Source: Cordylochernes scorpioides (lineage: Eukaryota; Arthropoda; Arachnida; Pseudoscorpiones; Chernetidae). From it: DNA of 64,000 nt. Positions within the stretch are counted from its first letter, which is position 1. Every line of letters begins with the position of its first letter. Shown here one piece after another: positions 21,001-36,000 of this stretch. Location: assembly GCA_030710605.1 (NCBI GenBank), contig CP092874.1:71824555-71888554 (forward strand), read 5' to 3'. The position numbers and the translations under genes were made by a program. Below the pieces are notes generated by a model. The model made no database searches, was not told where the DNA came from, and was given only the letters and a program-made list of their open reading frames with translations.

Positions 21001-24000
21001 AAAATAACCCAATAATAGAATCCATAGTAACTGCATGGTGTATTTAAGAGAAAAATAATCCAATAATAGAATCCATAGTAACTGCATGGTGTATTTAAGA
21101 GAAAAATACTCCAATAATAGAATCCATAGTAACTGCATGGTGTATTTAAGAGAAAAATAACCCAATAATAGAATCCATAGTAACTGCATGGTGTATTTAA
21201 GAGAAAAATAATCCAATAATAGAATCCATAGTAACTGCATGGTGTATTTGAGAGAAAAATAATCCAATAATAGAATCCATAGTAACTGCATGGTGTATTT
21301 AAGAGAAAAATAATCCAATAATAGAATCCATAGTAACTGCATGGTGTATTTAAGAGAAAAATAATCCAATAATAGAATCCATAGTAACTGCATGGTGTAT
21401 TTAAGAGAAAAATAATCCAATAATAGAATCCATAGTAACTGCATGGTGTATTTAAGAGAAAAATAATCCAATAATAGAATCCATAGTAACTGCATGGTGT
21501 ATTTAAGAGAAAAATAATCCAATAATAGAATCCATAGTAACTGCATGGTGTATTTAAGAGAAAAATAATTTAATAATAGAATCCATAGTAACTGCATGGT
21601 GTATTTAAGAGAAAAATAATCCAATAATAGAATCCATAGTAACTGCATGGTGTATTTAAGAGAAAAATAATCCAATAATAGAATCCATAGTAACTGCATG
21701 GTGTATTTAAGAGAAAAATAATTTAATAATAGAATCCATAGTAACTGCATGGTGTATTTAAGAGAAAAATAATCCAATAATAGAATCCATAGTAACTGCA
21801 TGGTGTATTTAAGAGAAAAATAATTTAATAAAATCATTGCAGTAAAGTCTGTGTGTGTAGAGATAATAAAAAAGCTATAAAACGAAGAGAAATTTTTTTT
21901 AATAAAATGCATAGGCTACTAGCTTTCGGGCTCCAAGCCCTTCAACGGGTACAACATATTGAGAGAGAGAGAGAAAATAACGCTATATATAGTATCGATA
22001 TGTGAAGAATCTGCATATATAACTATGTATGAGGTAAAGATATCAGATTAAGTTATGGAAATAAGGCTTTTTTAGAAATATTTGACGACATTAGGATATG
22101 ATATTAGTTAAAAAATTATATATATGACAGATTTAGCATACCATAAATAAAACTATTGCAATTAATAAGAGAACACATGATCATCTCTGGATGACAATCA
22201 ACTTTAAATCAACGTGACGCTAAAATAAAAAACCTAATAACAGTGAGGGAAGTATGGTATGGCCCGCCATCAGCGTAATCATCAGACTATGAAAACATAG
22301 GGGTCGGTGTTTGGGTGGGGGGTGGGGAGTTTGTTTGTGGTGGGATTGATGGCAAGATCAGGGAAGAGAAATGAACGGCCTAAAGGTTATTACATATATC
22401 TAGGTACTGCAATGGTATGTCGATGTGTCTGTTAATGCTATGGTTACTGATGGATAATACAGCTTCAATAATTAGCCTTTGATACTTGGTGTTGACATTA
22501 GAGTATAGGGTGGTAGGGGAGGAAAGGTTGAATGAGTGGCCGGTGGTGTTAATATGGTTGAATATAAGCGATCTATTGTCTTTGTTGGCAATGCATCTAC
22601 CGTGCTCAGTCATCCTGATGGCCACGGACCTACCAGTCTCGCCTATGTAAGATGCACTGCAATCGTTACAAGAGACCGAGTAGACCGAGCCACCAGAGGA
22701 CTGAGCAACGGTAGATCTAGGTAATCTGGTGATAGGATGTCTGAGGATGGCGCCGATACTATTGCTATTAGAAAAATGGGTGTTAATCCCGTGCGTTCTG
22801 AGGATGCGGGAGATAGCGACTGATTGGGCGGAGAAGGGCAGTAAACAACTGTTTCTGGTAACTGTAGCAGGTCTAACAATAGATCGCTTATATTCAACCA
22901 TATTAACACCACCGGCCACTCATTCAACCTTTCCTCCCCTACCACCCTATACTCTAATGTCAACACCAAGTATCAAAGGCTAATTATTGAAGCTGTATTA
23001 TCCATCAGTAACCATAGCATTAACAGACACATCGACATACCATTGCAGTACCTAGATATTTGTAATAACCTTTAGGCCGTTCATTTCTCTTCCCTGATCT
23101 TGCCATCAATCCCACCACAAACAAACTCCCCACCCCCCACCCAAACACCGACCCCTATGTTTTCATAGTCTGATGATTACGCTGATGGCGGGCCATACCA
23201 TAATTCCCTCACTGTTATTAGGTTTTTTATTTTAGCGTCACGTTGATTTAAAGTTGATTGTCATCCAGAGATGATCATGTGTTCTCTTATTATTTGCAAT
23301 AGTTTTATTTATGGTATGCTAAATCTGTCATATATAATTTTTTAACTAATATCATATCCTAATGTCGTCAAATATTTCTAAAAAAGCCTTATTTCCATAA
23401 CTTAATCTGATATCTTTACCTCATACATAGTTATATATGCAGATTCTTCACATATCGATACTATATATAGCGTTATTTTCTCTCTCTCTCTCTCAATATG
23501 TTGTACCCGTTGAAGGGCTTGGAGCCCGAAAGCTAGTAGCCTATGCATTTTATTAAAAAAAAATTTCTCTTCGTTTTATAGCTTTTTTATTATTCATTAA
23601 GAGAAATTTCGTGATTCTCGTTAAAGTGTAGAGATAATATTTAATAAAAAAATATCACAAGAAACACATTGCCAAAAAAATCCCAAATTTAAATAGCAGA
23701 TTATATAATATAAATACAGTAAAACCCCTCTATAGTGAACCCCAATGGGACAGAGCTTTTGGTTCACTATAGCCACGGTTTGGCCTTTTTTTTTTTTAAC
23801 TTTTCTAAATTTTTATACGGTATAATTAAAAAACAGCCATACAAACAGGTAAAGGCAGCCACTTAATAATGGTCTCTTTGTTTTAATTCCCTAAATTGAC
23901 CTATTCTTTACAGTAATGCTGAATATCAAAAGAAGTCATTTGATAATAGGTTCTTCTTATCATTAGCATACATGTTTATATATAAACCTATGTATTATTT

Positions 24001-27000
24001 AAAGATTAAGCCAAATCCCCTAGGAAAAACATTATTAATTATATATTTAAAAGGTATAAGAGTATTATATAACATCTTTCTCAAATAATATAATACTATA
24101 TTTATTTGAAAAAAATGCCTCTAATACCTTGTTGTTTGAAAGTGAAAAGTGAAATTTGAAAATAAGAATTGTCTTAAAATATCGTTATTTCCATCAAAGG
24201 AATAAAGCTCTGTGTATTCTGAATCAATTGAGGATGAATCAAAAGTATCCAATTCAGAAAAATCGGACGCGAAACATGTTGATACGTTAGCGCGATCGGT
24301 AAAATTGCGAATAAAAAATGCCAATTTACAAACACAAAATCGGTGGTAAAACGGCCGGCCAGGGGGAATATTCGCGAACTCTGAATGACTCATATACCTA
24401 ACAAGAAGTCCATTCTAAAAATAGAACTGTAGTGGTAGTTTTTGAGAATTTATAAGTCGATTTGTTTGTGGCCCATGAGACACCGGGAACTTTGGGGAAC
24501 TGTTTTTTTTTTTTCTCTTCTTCTTCCAATTCCAATTTCTACATATTCTTCTGAAGTGTATATTAAATTTTGTTTTTAACCTGTTATTCAAACCATTTCT
24601 GGCTTTAAAATTATTTGGAATTATTTCTTAGCCTAGGTTAAACTTGATATAGAACGCTTCGAAAAGGGCATGCTGCCACTGTTTTTTTTTAGAACGCCAT
24701 TCTTTGTTTCTTTTCTTTAATTTGGAAGCCATTTGTATTTCTCTTCTATTTCAAAATTGTCGAATGCAAATATATTTTATTAAATAAAAGTATAATGTGT
24801 AAAAATTTATACAACATACAGCAAAAATAGAATGGAAATGAAAACAAGCAATGCCGCTAATTTTTTGTTTTGAAATCGCGATCCGTGAGCTGAATCATGC
24901 TCAAAATTTTATTTTAATTTTTTTTTTTTAATTCACAATTTTAAGTTCGTTATAAGCATAGTATTTTTAATATATTTTATCATTTTGGGACCGAAAATAG
25001 GTTTGTTATAGGGGTAGTTTGTTATTTTAAAAATTACAAAGTTTGTTATAACGATGGTATTTTCAATGGAATTGGGAATCGCCGTGGGTTCGTTATATGG
25101 GAAGGTTTGCTATATCCAGGGTTCGTTTTAGCGAGGTTTTACTGTATAATTGAATGATAAATTGTGCTACATTGCTTCTCTCTTAGTGACTAATGTGACC
25201 TCACAGCTAGACTGCTCATTCCTGAACCAATGATTGAATTGTCTTAGTTCGGGGATCTGTGGAAGGATGTTCTAAACCGTTGGTTTTGGACCGCTACGAC
25301 CTGGGTTCGATTCCCGCATTGGGTACTTTTTCCTGATTTAAAAAAAAAAATGCTCCAATGGCCCCCGATTCTTGCAAAAGTCCAACCCCACCAGCGAGTG
25401 CAAGTAACCAAACGGGGCTCTGGCAAATTTATAAGTGCAAAGTCGAACTGCTTTTCACATGTAGACATGTGGTGCACTTATAGTATTACAGTAAAAACAG
25501 TCACCAACTTCTACCCACCATGATTATCATAGCCTGTACCACATGTACTAGTGATTTCTTGGTTCTCCTGTCCAGATGGACAGGTATGGTTTCATCCTTA
25601 AACCATGCACAAGGTTCTTCGTTCTCTTGCATCCTTCTTGTTTTCCCCCAACAGTTCTCTTGTTGTTTCTAATCCCCTTGTGTAATGATTACATGAATTC
25701 CATGAGTTCATACTCCTCAAGCTGTTTTATGATAAGCAGCAGCCTCTCCCAAAGATCCTGTTTAATGCATCTACAAATTGAATTATAGATTAGAAACACA
25801 AGGTAGAAATACATTAAGATCAAATATTTGGTGGAAATACCTAAATTTTAGACAATTCTTATTATGATTTTGAATGGAAGAATGTAACAGAAGGCCATAG
25901 AAACCTATCAAACGTGTCATTTTCCATTCCACCAATGAAAAAACACCCAATATCAAGTAAACCATTTTATAATTTCTGTTAACAATTTTTTTTTTTTGCT
26001 TATCCCTAGCACATGTGGTACAGGCCATGATAATCATGGTGGGGAGAAGTAGGCGATTGCTTTTACTGTAAGTGCACCACATGTCTACACATGTGAAAAG
26101 CAGTTAACAAATAATTGAAGAAACAAACAATAAATATGCTCAACAAGAAATCTTGAAAAAATAAACTTTCTTTTGTCACAAATACAACTAGGGGGTCGGT
26201 GGAAGGCTGGTTAAACCGTTTGGTTTTCGACCACTAGGACCCGGGTTCGATTCCCGCATTGGACACTTTTTTCTGTTAAAAAAAAAAATGCTCCAATGGC
26301 CCCCGATTCTTGCAAAAGTCCAACCCCACCAGCGAGTGCAAGTAACCAAACGGGGCTCTGGCATTTGTAAGTGCAAAGTCGAACTGCTTTTCACATGTGT
26401 AGACATGTGGTGCGCTTACAGTAAAAAGCAGTCGCTAACTACCCACCATGATTATCATGGCCTGTACCACGTGTACTAGGGATAAGCAAAAAAAAAAAAA
26501 AACAAATAGAACTAAGTTACAATAAACAAGTTCTATGCATTTCTTGGTGTCATTTTGAACAGGTGAATGATTTTTATGCCCAGAATTTCTGATTATTAAT
26601 CTCAAGATTGAATTGACAACACACCATTCAATGTAAAAATGTTTCACAAAATTGTTTTCTCCAAATTGTTTCATGTTGCACCTCTATTCTCCAACAGTGG
26701 CATTCTCAAGGATTGCAACAAAAGGTCAAATCACTTATATAAAATAGGAGTAATAAATTCCTACCTTATTTACAGAATAAATGGTAGAAAATGTCCTTAG
26801 CGTGTTGAAAGGAATTAACTAGGGATATTGTTTTGTTTCTACCTGTGAAGATCTCAAAAGAATTCGTATGAGCTCACTCGATGATGATGAAGAAAGGCTA
26901 AATAACAAGCTTCATATACCAGATGTTGACCCAAAACATGATTGAAGGGATTGTATAGTGACCTCAAAACACAGGGTGGAAGGAAATAAACCTTTTGTCT

Positions 27001-30000
27001 TTGTAGAACCTGTACCATAAGACCAGACCTTGGGAACTATTTCAAAAAATATCATAGTTCACTGACATTCAAATAAAAAAAAAACGTCCATATTGCTGCT
27101 TATTTTTGAGTAATATTTGTATATTTTTTGTAATATTTTTAAATCTTTAACTATATATTTAATAAAATTCTCCCCCCAGGACTTGTCTTGATTTAAAATT
27201 ATACATATAGGTACAACTCCGCCTTTGCCGGTCCCAAGCCTGGATGAAAAAGGAGGAGGGGGAGCAGTAACAAGTTCACTAAAAAACCTGGGTTTAGCTG
27301 GCCCGGCTGATAGTACCCTGTAAGGGCTCCTAATCTAGGAATACAGGATGAGCAGCATTTGTACTCCATGTTAGGAGTGGTTGCACATGGCGTCTGTTCC
27401 TTATGTCAGAGGCGGCCATTTCTTTTGGAGCTAAGTCGGCCTGCCACTGAGTAGTGCTCCCAGTCTTAATGACAAAGACAGACGCATTTTACTTCACCCA
27501 ATCATGATGGTTGCATCCATTGATGAGCTCTACTCTTCCCCGGCAGACACCATCAAAAGTCTCAAGCTTTACAAGCTTGATACCTTAATATGATTGAGTG
27601 GAGATAAGAAAGAAGAAGACATAGAGGTACATAAATGCTAATGATAAAAAGAACAAGATATTTGGTGGCCATTTTGATATTCAGCATTAATGTATGGAAA
27701 TAGGTCAATTTAGAGGATTAAAATAAATTGACCAGGTAGCCTGTTTGCTTAGGTATGGCTGTCCTTATTTTTTAAAATTATTCCTTCTTAGTTTTTCGAA
27801 AAGTAAAAACGAAAAAAAAAACTAAATCATGGTTCTAATGCAACAAAAGTTTGATCCCATTGGGGTCAATCTATAGAGGGGTTTTGCTGTGTATTTTAAT
27901 GAATAGTGTCAATTGATGTCAATGGAACTTATTACCTTGGAATAATGCAATTTTATCCATCCCTGAAAGTTAATCATGAAATATTTTGAAAAATTAAAGT
28001 TCCATAATAAGACCAAATCCAAATAAATAAAAAGTGTGTGACGTTTTGGTAACAGTGCTGTTACCATCTTCAGATAAAAGTACTGAATAAAAAAATTACG
28101 ACAGATGTTTTAAATAGTTACTGTTATCAAGTGTGTAAACAAGATAGCAGATAAGAAGTAAGTTTTCTAAGAACCCTAAAAATTTTTTTATCTGCTATCT
28201 TGTTTACGCACTTGATAACAGTAACTATTTAAAATATCTGTCGTGAAATTTCTTATTCAGTACTTTTGTCTGAAGATGGTAACAAAGCTGTTACCGAAAC
28301 GTCACACACTATTTATTTATTTGGATATGTTCTTATTACCTTGTGTTTATAATCTACTAGCCGAATGACCGTTTTACCCGATTAAATGTTTTTATTCAAA
28401 TACTATTCGTTACAATTATAAATTGGCGCCGTGGATGTCACTCTTGTGAAACGTCCCGCTCCAAACTTTGTGTCTGAGAAGCTATATTTTTATAGAAAGA
28501 TGATCTGGCTTTTGTTTTCTGCTCGAATGAATGTTTTTCTGTTAGAATTTTGTTCCTGCGTACAAAATAATGAACTGGTTTCACCCGTGGTCTCTGCTTT
28601 CTGGAATTTTTCCCGATATAATTTTGTATCTGATAATCAAACATGATACAGCAATATCATCATCATCATTTTCTGACTAAAAATATAGACAGTAAAACCC
28701 CTCTATAGTGAACCCCAATGGGACAGAGCTTTTGGTTCACTATAGCCACTGTTCACTATAGCCACGGTTTGGCCATTTTTTAAAACTTTTCTAAATTTTT
28801 AGACCGTATAATTAAAAAACAGCCATACAAACAGATAAAGGCAGCAACTTAATAATGGTCACTTTATTTTAATTCCCTAAATTGACCTATTTCTTTACAG
28901 TAATGCTGAATATCAATAGAAGTCATTTGTTAATAGGTTCTTCTTATCATTAGCATACATGTTTATATATAAACCTATGTATTATTTAAAAATTAAGCCA
29001 AATCCCCTAGGCAAAACATTATTAATTATATATTTAAAAGGTATAAGAGTATTTTAGAACATCTTTCTCAAATAATATAATACTATATTTATTTGAAAAA
29101 ATATGCTTCTAATACCTTGTTGTTTGAAAGTGAAAAGTGAAATTTTAAAATCAGAATTGTCTTAAAATATCGTTATTTCCATCAACGGAATAAAGCTTCG
29201 TGTATTCTGAATCAATTGAGGATGAATCAAAAGTATCCAATTCAGAAAAATCGGACGCGAAACATGTTGATACGATAGCACGATCGGTAAAATTGCGAAT
29301 AAAAAACGCCAATTTGCAAACACAAAATCGATGGTTAAAACGGCCGGCCAGGGGGAATATCCGCGAACCCTGAATGAGTCATATACCTAACAAGAATTCC
29401 ATTCTAAAAATAGAACTGTAGTGGTAGTTTTTGAGAATTTATAAGTCGATTTATTTGTGGCTCATGAGACACGGGGAACTTGGGGGGAGCTTTTTTTTTT
29501 TTCTTCTTCTACTCCCAATTCCAGTTTCCACATATTCTTCTGAAGTGTATATTAAATTTTGTTTTGAACCTGTTATTCAAACCATTTCTGGCCTTAAAAT
29601 TATTTGGAATTATGTTTTAGCTTAGGTTAAACTTGATATAGAACGATTCTAGAAGGGCATGCTGCCACTGTTTTTTTTTTTTTTAGAACGCCACTCTTTG
29701 TTTCTTTTCTTTATTTTGGAAGCCATTTGTATTTTTCTTCTATTTCAAAATTGTCGAATGCAAAGATATTCAATTAAATAAAAGTATAATGTGTAAAAAT
29801 CTATGCAACATACAGCAAAAATAGAATGGAAATGAAAACAAACAATGCCGCTAATTTTTTGTTTTGAAATCGCGATCCGTGAGCTGAAACATGCTCAAAA
29901 TTTTGTTGTTTTAAAAAAAAATTTAAATCACAATTTTAAGTTCGTTATAAGCATAGTATCTTTAATAGATTTTATCATTTTGGGACCGAAAATAGGTTCG

Positions 30001-33000
30001 TTATAGGGGTAGTTCGTTATTTCGTCCTTCCCGTATTTTTTTACCTATTTATGGAAATTTTGGTTTGAATTAGTGAACTACTGCGAATTTGTATACCGGA
30101 CATACAAACAAACATTCATTTTTATATATATATATAAGCGTGGTGTAAGCGCACCACATGTCTACACATGTGAAAGCAGTTCGACTTTGCACTTACAAAT
30201 GTGCCAGAGCCCCGTTTGGTTACTTGCACTCGCTGGTGGGGTTGGACTTTTGCAAGAATCGGGGGGCCATTGGAGCATTTTTTTTTTTTTTAACATAAAA
30301 AGTGTCCAATGCGGGAATCGAACCCGGGTCGTAGTGGTCGAAACCAAACAGTTTAACCAGCCTTCAACCGACCCCCCCGGGGGAAAAATGATAAATAATA
30401 CTACAGGATGGGAGACTTCTCTAATGAAAGACAAAAAACACAGCAAATCTTGATCTCTCAAGAAGATGGTATCTTATTGGAGACTAGGCAATGTGATGTT
30501 ATGATAGATTTTTTAAACCTAAAAATAGGTGTTTAACCCCATCATATATGTAAGCTACATAGGTTTAATAAGTAAACATTCTATGGAAAACACCATTTTG
30601 CATGTTGGCTCTATAATATAGTTTAAAATTATTTACTTTAATTAATTTTTAATTCTATATTCCAAAGTTTCATTATTGATATGCTGTGTGCTCTACATGT
30701 TTTAAATATCAGACTTGGCAACAAATAATCTTTATCAAAATATAATTTATTGAATATGGATGACAGATGAATTAAGTCCTAAAATAAAAGATGTAAGAAC
30801 TGACAATGGAGCTGAATTTTATAACTCAAGATTTGAAAGATTTTCCAAGAGAAACAGGATCCATTACAACTTACCACCACATACTCACCGCAAAGTAATG
30901 GAGTCACAGAGAAAGAGAGTGAATAGGACTCTTATAGATATAGCGAGAACCTTACTAATTGACTCAAAATTACCCATGAAGTTTTGGGCAGAGGCAATTG
31001 CTACAGCTGCATACATTAAGAATTGTACCCCCCACAGGTCTATCAAGCACCATACACCTATGCAGAGATGGAATGGGAGGAAACCATCGGTCAAACGCAT
31101 TAAAATATTTGGATGTTTGACACATTGGCTTAAGAGCAAAGCAAGAAGAAACAAGTTTTCACCCAAGGGTAGAAAGGGAATATTTATCTGATATTCCAAT
31201 AAAAGAAAAGCCTACAGAATATATGATATAATGACAATAGAATTCATGAAGTCAGATTGGCAAAATTTAGGGAATATAAGAGAGGAATTGATTATACACT
31301 GCGTGACATTGAAAATGGAACACCAAGAAATAGTGGCCAGAAAGTGATGAAACTCGGCAGACAGAGAGAGACAGGGACGAACAATAAGTGATCTTTATTT
31401 CAAAATGATAGTCATAATACAGAGCGAGAACGGTGTCGGCTTAGTAGCAAGTAGGACCACCGCGGACGGCGATGCACGCAGCAACACGTCTAGGTAGAGA
31501 GTCAATCAGAGTACGGATGGCGTCCTGAGGGATGGCTCTCCATTCCCTCTCAACCATTTGCCACAGTTCGTCTTCTGAACGCGGCTGTGGCAAGGCATGC
31601 AAACGCCGTCCAATGATGTCCCAGACGTGCTCGATTGGTGAGAGATCAGGAGAGTACGGTGGCCAGGGAAGCATCTGTACATCTTGCAGAGCTTGTTGGC
31701 TAATGCGAGCAGTGTGCGGTCGGGCGTTATCCTGCTGATAAAGGGCATTGGGTACCCCCTGAAGGTAGGGGAGTGTCACCGGTCGCAGCACATCATCAAC
31801 GTATCGTTGGGCCGTCATAGTGTCCTGAATACGAAGTAAAGGTGACCTGGAATCATACGCGATTGCGCCCCAAACCATGATTCCACGTTGTTGCACGGTG
31901 GGGCGTTCCACAATTGCTGCCGGATTGGACCTTTCTCCACGTCGACGCCACACGCGTACACGGCGACTATCACTAGACAAGCAGAAACGCGACTCATCTG
32001 AGAATACGACCCTGTGCCATTCCGTCATCCACGTCGATCTAGCCCGGCACCATTCCAAACGTTGGCGCCTATTCGGTGGGGTCAATGGCAGTCTTCTTAG
32101 CGGACGGCATGAGTGCAAGCCATTAGCAACCAATCGACGGGAAATGGTTCTGGTCGAGATGGAATGATCTAGGGTGTCTTGCACATGTTGCAGGATGGCG
32201 GTACAAGTGGCTTGTGGGGCCGCCACTGCTTGTCGAAGGATACGCCGATCCACACGTGCTGACGTCACTCTGGTTGCACCGACATTCCTATAAATTGCCA
32301 CATTTCCTTGTTCCAACCATGTGTGTATCAGCTGCGATTTGACGTATGGACCAACCTGCCCTTTTCAGTCCGATCACCATGCCCCTCGTAAAAGCGTCTG
32401 TCTGCTTGAACTGCCTCCGTTTACGATGACCTGGCATTCTCTGTTATTACACGTGTCTTTTGTCACAAGAAAAAAAATTCTACAATGATTTTCCTTGAAG
32501 AAATAACGACACGAATACTGTCCTTTCTGCAAGTTCCTTCCCTTATATCTTACTCCATGTGCGCACGAGAGCTGCGCATTTTACATCATTTGCATAACTC
32601 GGTTAGGCGCGTCTACCCTGAAATTTGCATAATTTTCTGGCCACTATTTCTTGGTGTTCCATTTTCAATGTCACGCAGTGTACAAATGATAGTCAAGATG
32701 ATATTAATTGTGATAAATTGGCCTATAAATGAAATTTTGAAGAAATAGTTGCTGAAAACTTTCTTATCTTGAAAGAAGACATTCCTTTCACAGAGAGTGG
32801 AATAACGTCTCAGGAGGATACTTCAGGAAAACGAGGTGGTGAATGTGAAAGTGACTCATCATAAACTGAACTGATAAAGGAAAAATGTATAAAAGGAGGA
32901 AGAAAGAAAGGAGATACAACAAGTGTTTTAGAATAATGGCACAAAGCAAGACGTGAAGAACAAGAAAGGAAATTGATTGAAGAAGGAGTTTGACAATCAT

Positions 33001-36000
33001 AAAAAAAGGAGGATAGGAATGAGGGAAATTTAATTATAGAAATAGATCATTATATTCCAGAGAATTTTAAAGAGGTGATGGATAGAAAAATAAATGGAAG
33101 AAGAGCTCAGTGAGATAGAGAAACATAAAGAATGGACACTAGTACCAAGGGAAAATGGAATGAAAGTTATCAACAGTAATTGGGTCTACAATATGAAGAA
33201 AACATCTGAAGATATCATATATAAAAGAAAGGCCAGACTGGTTGCTGTTATATGCAGTCAAAGAAATGGCGTGGACTATAAGGAATCTTTCTCACCTGTA
33301 CTCAAAAAGGAAAGTTTGCAAACAATAGTATCTCTTGCAACGCAACAGAATTTAATCATAAAGACTTATAATGTGAAAAAAGTTAGTTATACCAATGATA
33401 TTTCCAATGCAATTGAATTGGGGATGGACTTAGGTTCATTTAGAGGAAAGGTGCCTTCTATACTAGGTTCGTCTTAGCAGGGTTTTACTGTATATGAATT
33501 TTTTTTACACTTCTTTAACATGCATTTTCATGATTACATTAGCCTATAAATTCTCAACCAAATTTTTACAGTTAAAATGAACTAAATTAGCATTGAAAAA
33601 CTTGTGGACAAACATGTATAAAGGCAAAAAAAATAAAGCCTTAAAGTGGTGTCTTGTATTGGATATGTAAATCAGTGGTGTCTTGTCCCATGAAAAGGTT
33701 GGGGGGGTGTCATTGCCCCATTAGTCAGCGACATTTCAGAGTTCCCTGTTCACAGTTACCATAGCGGCTTGGGGCTCACGACACCCTACTTCACCCTACA
33801 GGACAGTCCCTTACTTGTGCTGCTTTTCCCGCCCGCCACATAGAGGAGGGGTTGGACTTCTGGGCAGGAAGCCTTAAAGTAAAGAATTAAATTGATTTAG
33901 GATATTTTGAAAATATCACAATGACAAATTTTGTTGTAGGAATTAAGAGCAAGCAGATGATATGTTAGCCTGTTCAAAATGAAATTGATAGTTTAAAAAT
34001 TAACCTAAAAAATAGCACCTTTTATAAAAAAGCAGCTTAAAGTGGTGTGAAGTTACAGTGGTTGGTATCAGGCCTAATTAAAATTGATATAAAACTTGAT
34101 AGAGCAATATTATCATATTATGATTGATAAGGTACAATTTGGATTATAGATTATTACCTTGTGTTTATCATATTATGATAAAAAATAGGTAAATCAGTCA
34201 GCCTAGTATGTGTGTATATTAGATAATAATACTGGGTTTAATATAAAGGTACATGTTTAAATTTTATAGTGATTTCATTTATATGTATTTTAACTTTTGG
34301 ATCTCTTCTTCAATGCCTCACCACTGTTCTTATAAAATGTAGTTTTCTGCACCGTTTCAATATATTCGCAGCTTAGCTTAGGTTTGGTTATGCTTGTTAC
34401 TCATGAAGTACCCTGAGTTTTCCTCATTTAACTGTTCGACTTTCTCTTGTTCATAAACATCATCTTCTTCTTCTTTCTTGTCTCCACTCCATCATATTAC
34501 AGTATCAAGCTTGGAAAGTTGACTACCATCATGATTGGGTGAAGTAGAATGTGTCTGCCTTTTTCATTAAGACTGGGAGCACTACTCAGTGGCAGGCCGA
34601 CTTAGCTCCAAAAGAAATGGCCGCCTCTGACATGAGGAACAGACGCCATGTGCAGCCGCTCCTAACATGAAGTACAAACACTGCTCATCCTGTATCCCTG
34701 GATCAGGAGCCCTTACAGGGTACTCTTAGCTGGGCCAGCTGAACCCAGGTTTTTTAGTGAGCTTGTTACTGTTCCCCCTCCTCCTTTTTCATCCGGGCTT
34801 GGGACCGGCAAAGGCGGAGTTGTTCATAAACATGTCACTGATGACCTCTTATTGATGTTCAGCATTTAAGAGCACCACCAAGGACCTGCTGAACAACATG
34901 AATGGCCATCTCCCTTTACCAACCATCCTGATGCAAGTCATGCAGGTAATGAAGAAACACTTTCTTTCTTTCATTTTTATCTCTACAATATTATAAATGG
35001 CCCAAAAAAACTCTGTGGTAGTGTTAACATCAGTAGAACTCTTTATAGGCTGTGACTGTTGGATCTGCACCTTTTCAAGCAAATTATCAAGGATGATGAG
35101 GGTACACATTCGTGGCACATCTTTTAAGCTTGTATTGCAGACAATGGCACTGTATATGCAACTTTAGTGTCACAGACATTGTCATTGGACTTCCACAGCG
35201 TCTAATGGTCTATGCCATTCATTCAAGTCACTGGTTCCAACTTTGTGGGTGTTTTGGCAATCTAGCCATGTCACACTTACACAGCCCCCAGCTCCCGTCC
35301 CTTAAATATGGATTACCGCTGTAGTCCTTGACTGCACAGAAGTCAGCCCCACCATCACATTACAGCTTGTAAAGAATATTGCTGTTTTAACGGAGTATAT
35401 ATTTCAGAAAGGGCTTGAATATTCGCACTATACATCATTTGGATGGCACTCTCTTTTTTCCTGCTTGATTTTGTTCAAAGCACTTTGCCACACCCGTTGT
35501 TGGAGGTGATAAGCTTGCCCTCCTCCACTACACATCAGGTCTGGATCATTTCCTTCTCCATGCCACCATTTGCAGAGAGATCTATCCTTCTCTCTTCATC
35601 CATAGAGTCCTGCTAATATTTCAAAGTTTGGCTGTTTGAGCATCCTTTGTAGCACATGTAAAAGACTCAACAATGCCTTCCAAGTAAAGGCACTCTGGAA
35701 AGACCTTCTTTATCACCCACCTTGGTTGTTGTGATTAGTTGATCCGACACAGAATTGTGTACATGATTGTAGAATGGCATTTGAAAATATCCGCATGTGG
35801 TTCTTTTGCATGTCCAGGATAGTCTAGTGGACATGGCATCTGCCCTGGAACATTGTGGGTTCGATTCCCATCCCTGGACACTTTTATTTTTCCGTTAACA
35901 TTACTCTTCACAATTTTCTGGAAATTTTCTGCTATTGACACTCTGCAGACTTTTGGATCACCGAAGAATCTCTTAGTGTCGGTTCTGACGGTCCACTTAC

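Larger units (their letters stand above)
21863..23625. mobile_element. Penelope-like element: inverted pair of 3' ends
   Basis: Arms 21863-22578 and 22876-23593 are near-perfect inverted copies around a 297-bp spacer. A single 14-bp duplication, gtgtagagataata (21855-21868 and 23626-23639), flanks the pair; 32 extra bases follow the right arm. The minus copy is longer and encodes a GIY-YIG domain. Confidence 0.88.

Noticed and set aside
18850-21828. CRISPR-like array
   Set aside because: There are no unique spacers; whole units are tandem, and the genome is eukaryotic.
19192-21912. Long minus-strand frames (up to 409 codons) across the 51-bp array
   Set aside because: The unit length is a multiple of three, so the frame stays open by repetition; 53-bp units shift it and there is no gene context.
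22536-22983. Plus-strand frames over the Penelope-like pair
   Set aside because: Antisense shadows of the GIY-YIG frame and its inverted copy.
24121-24393. 90-codon minus-strand frame in the short Tigger element
   Set aside because: The second copy (about 29114) has an extra base that breaks it, and no motif is recognised.
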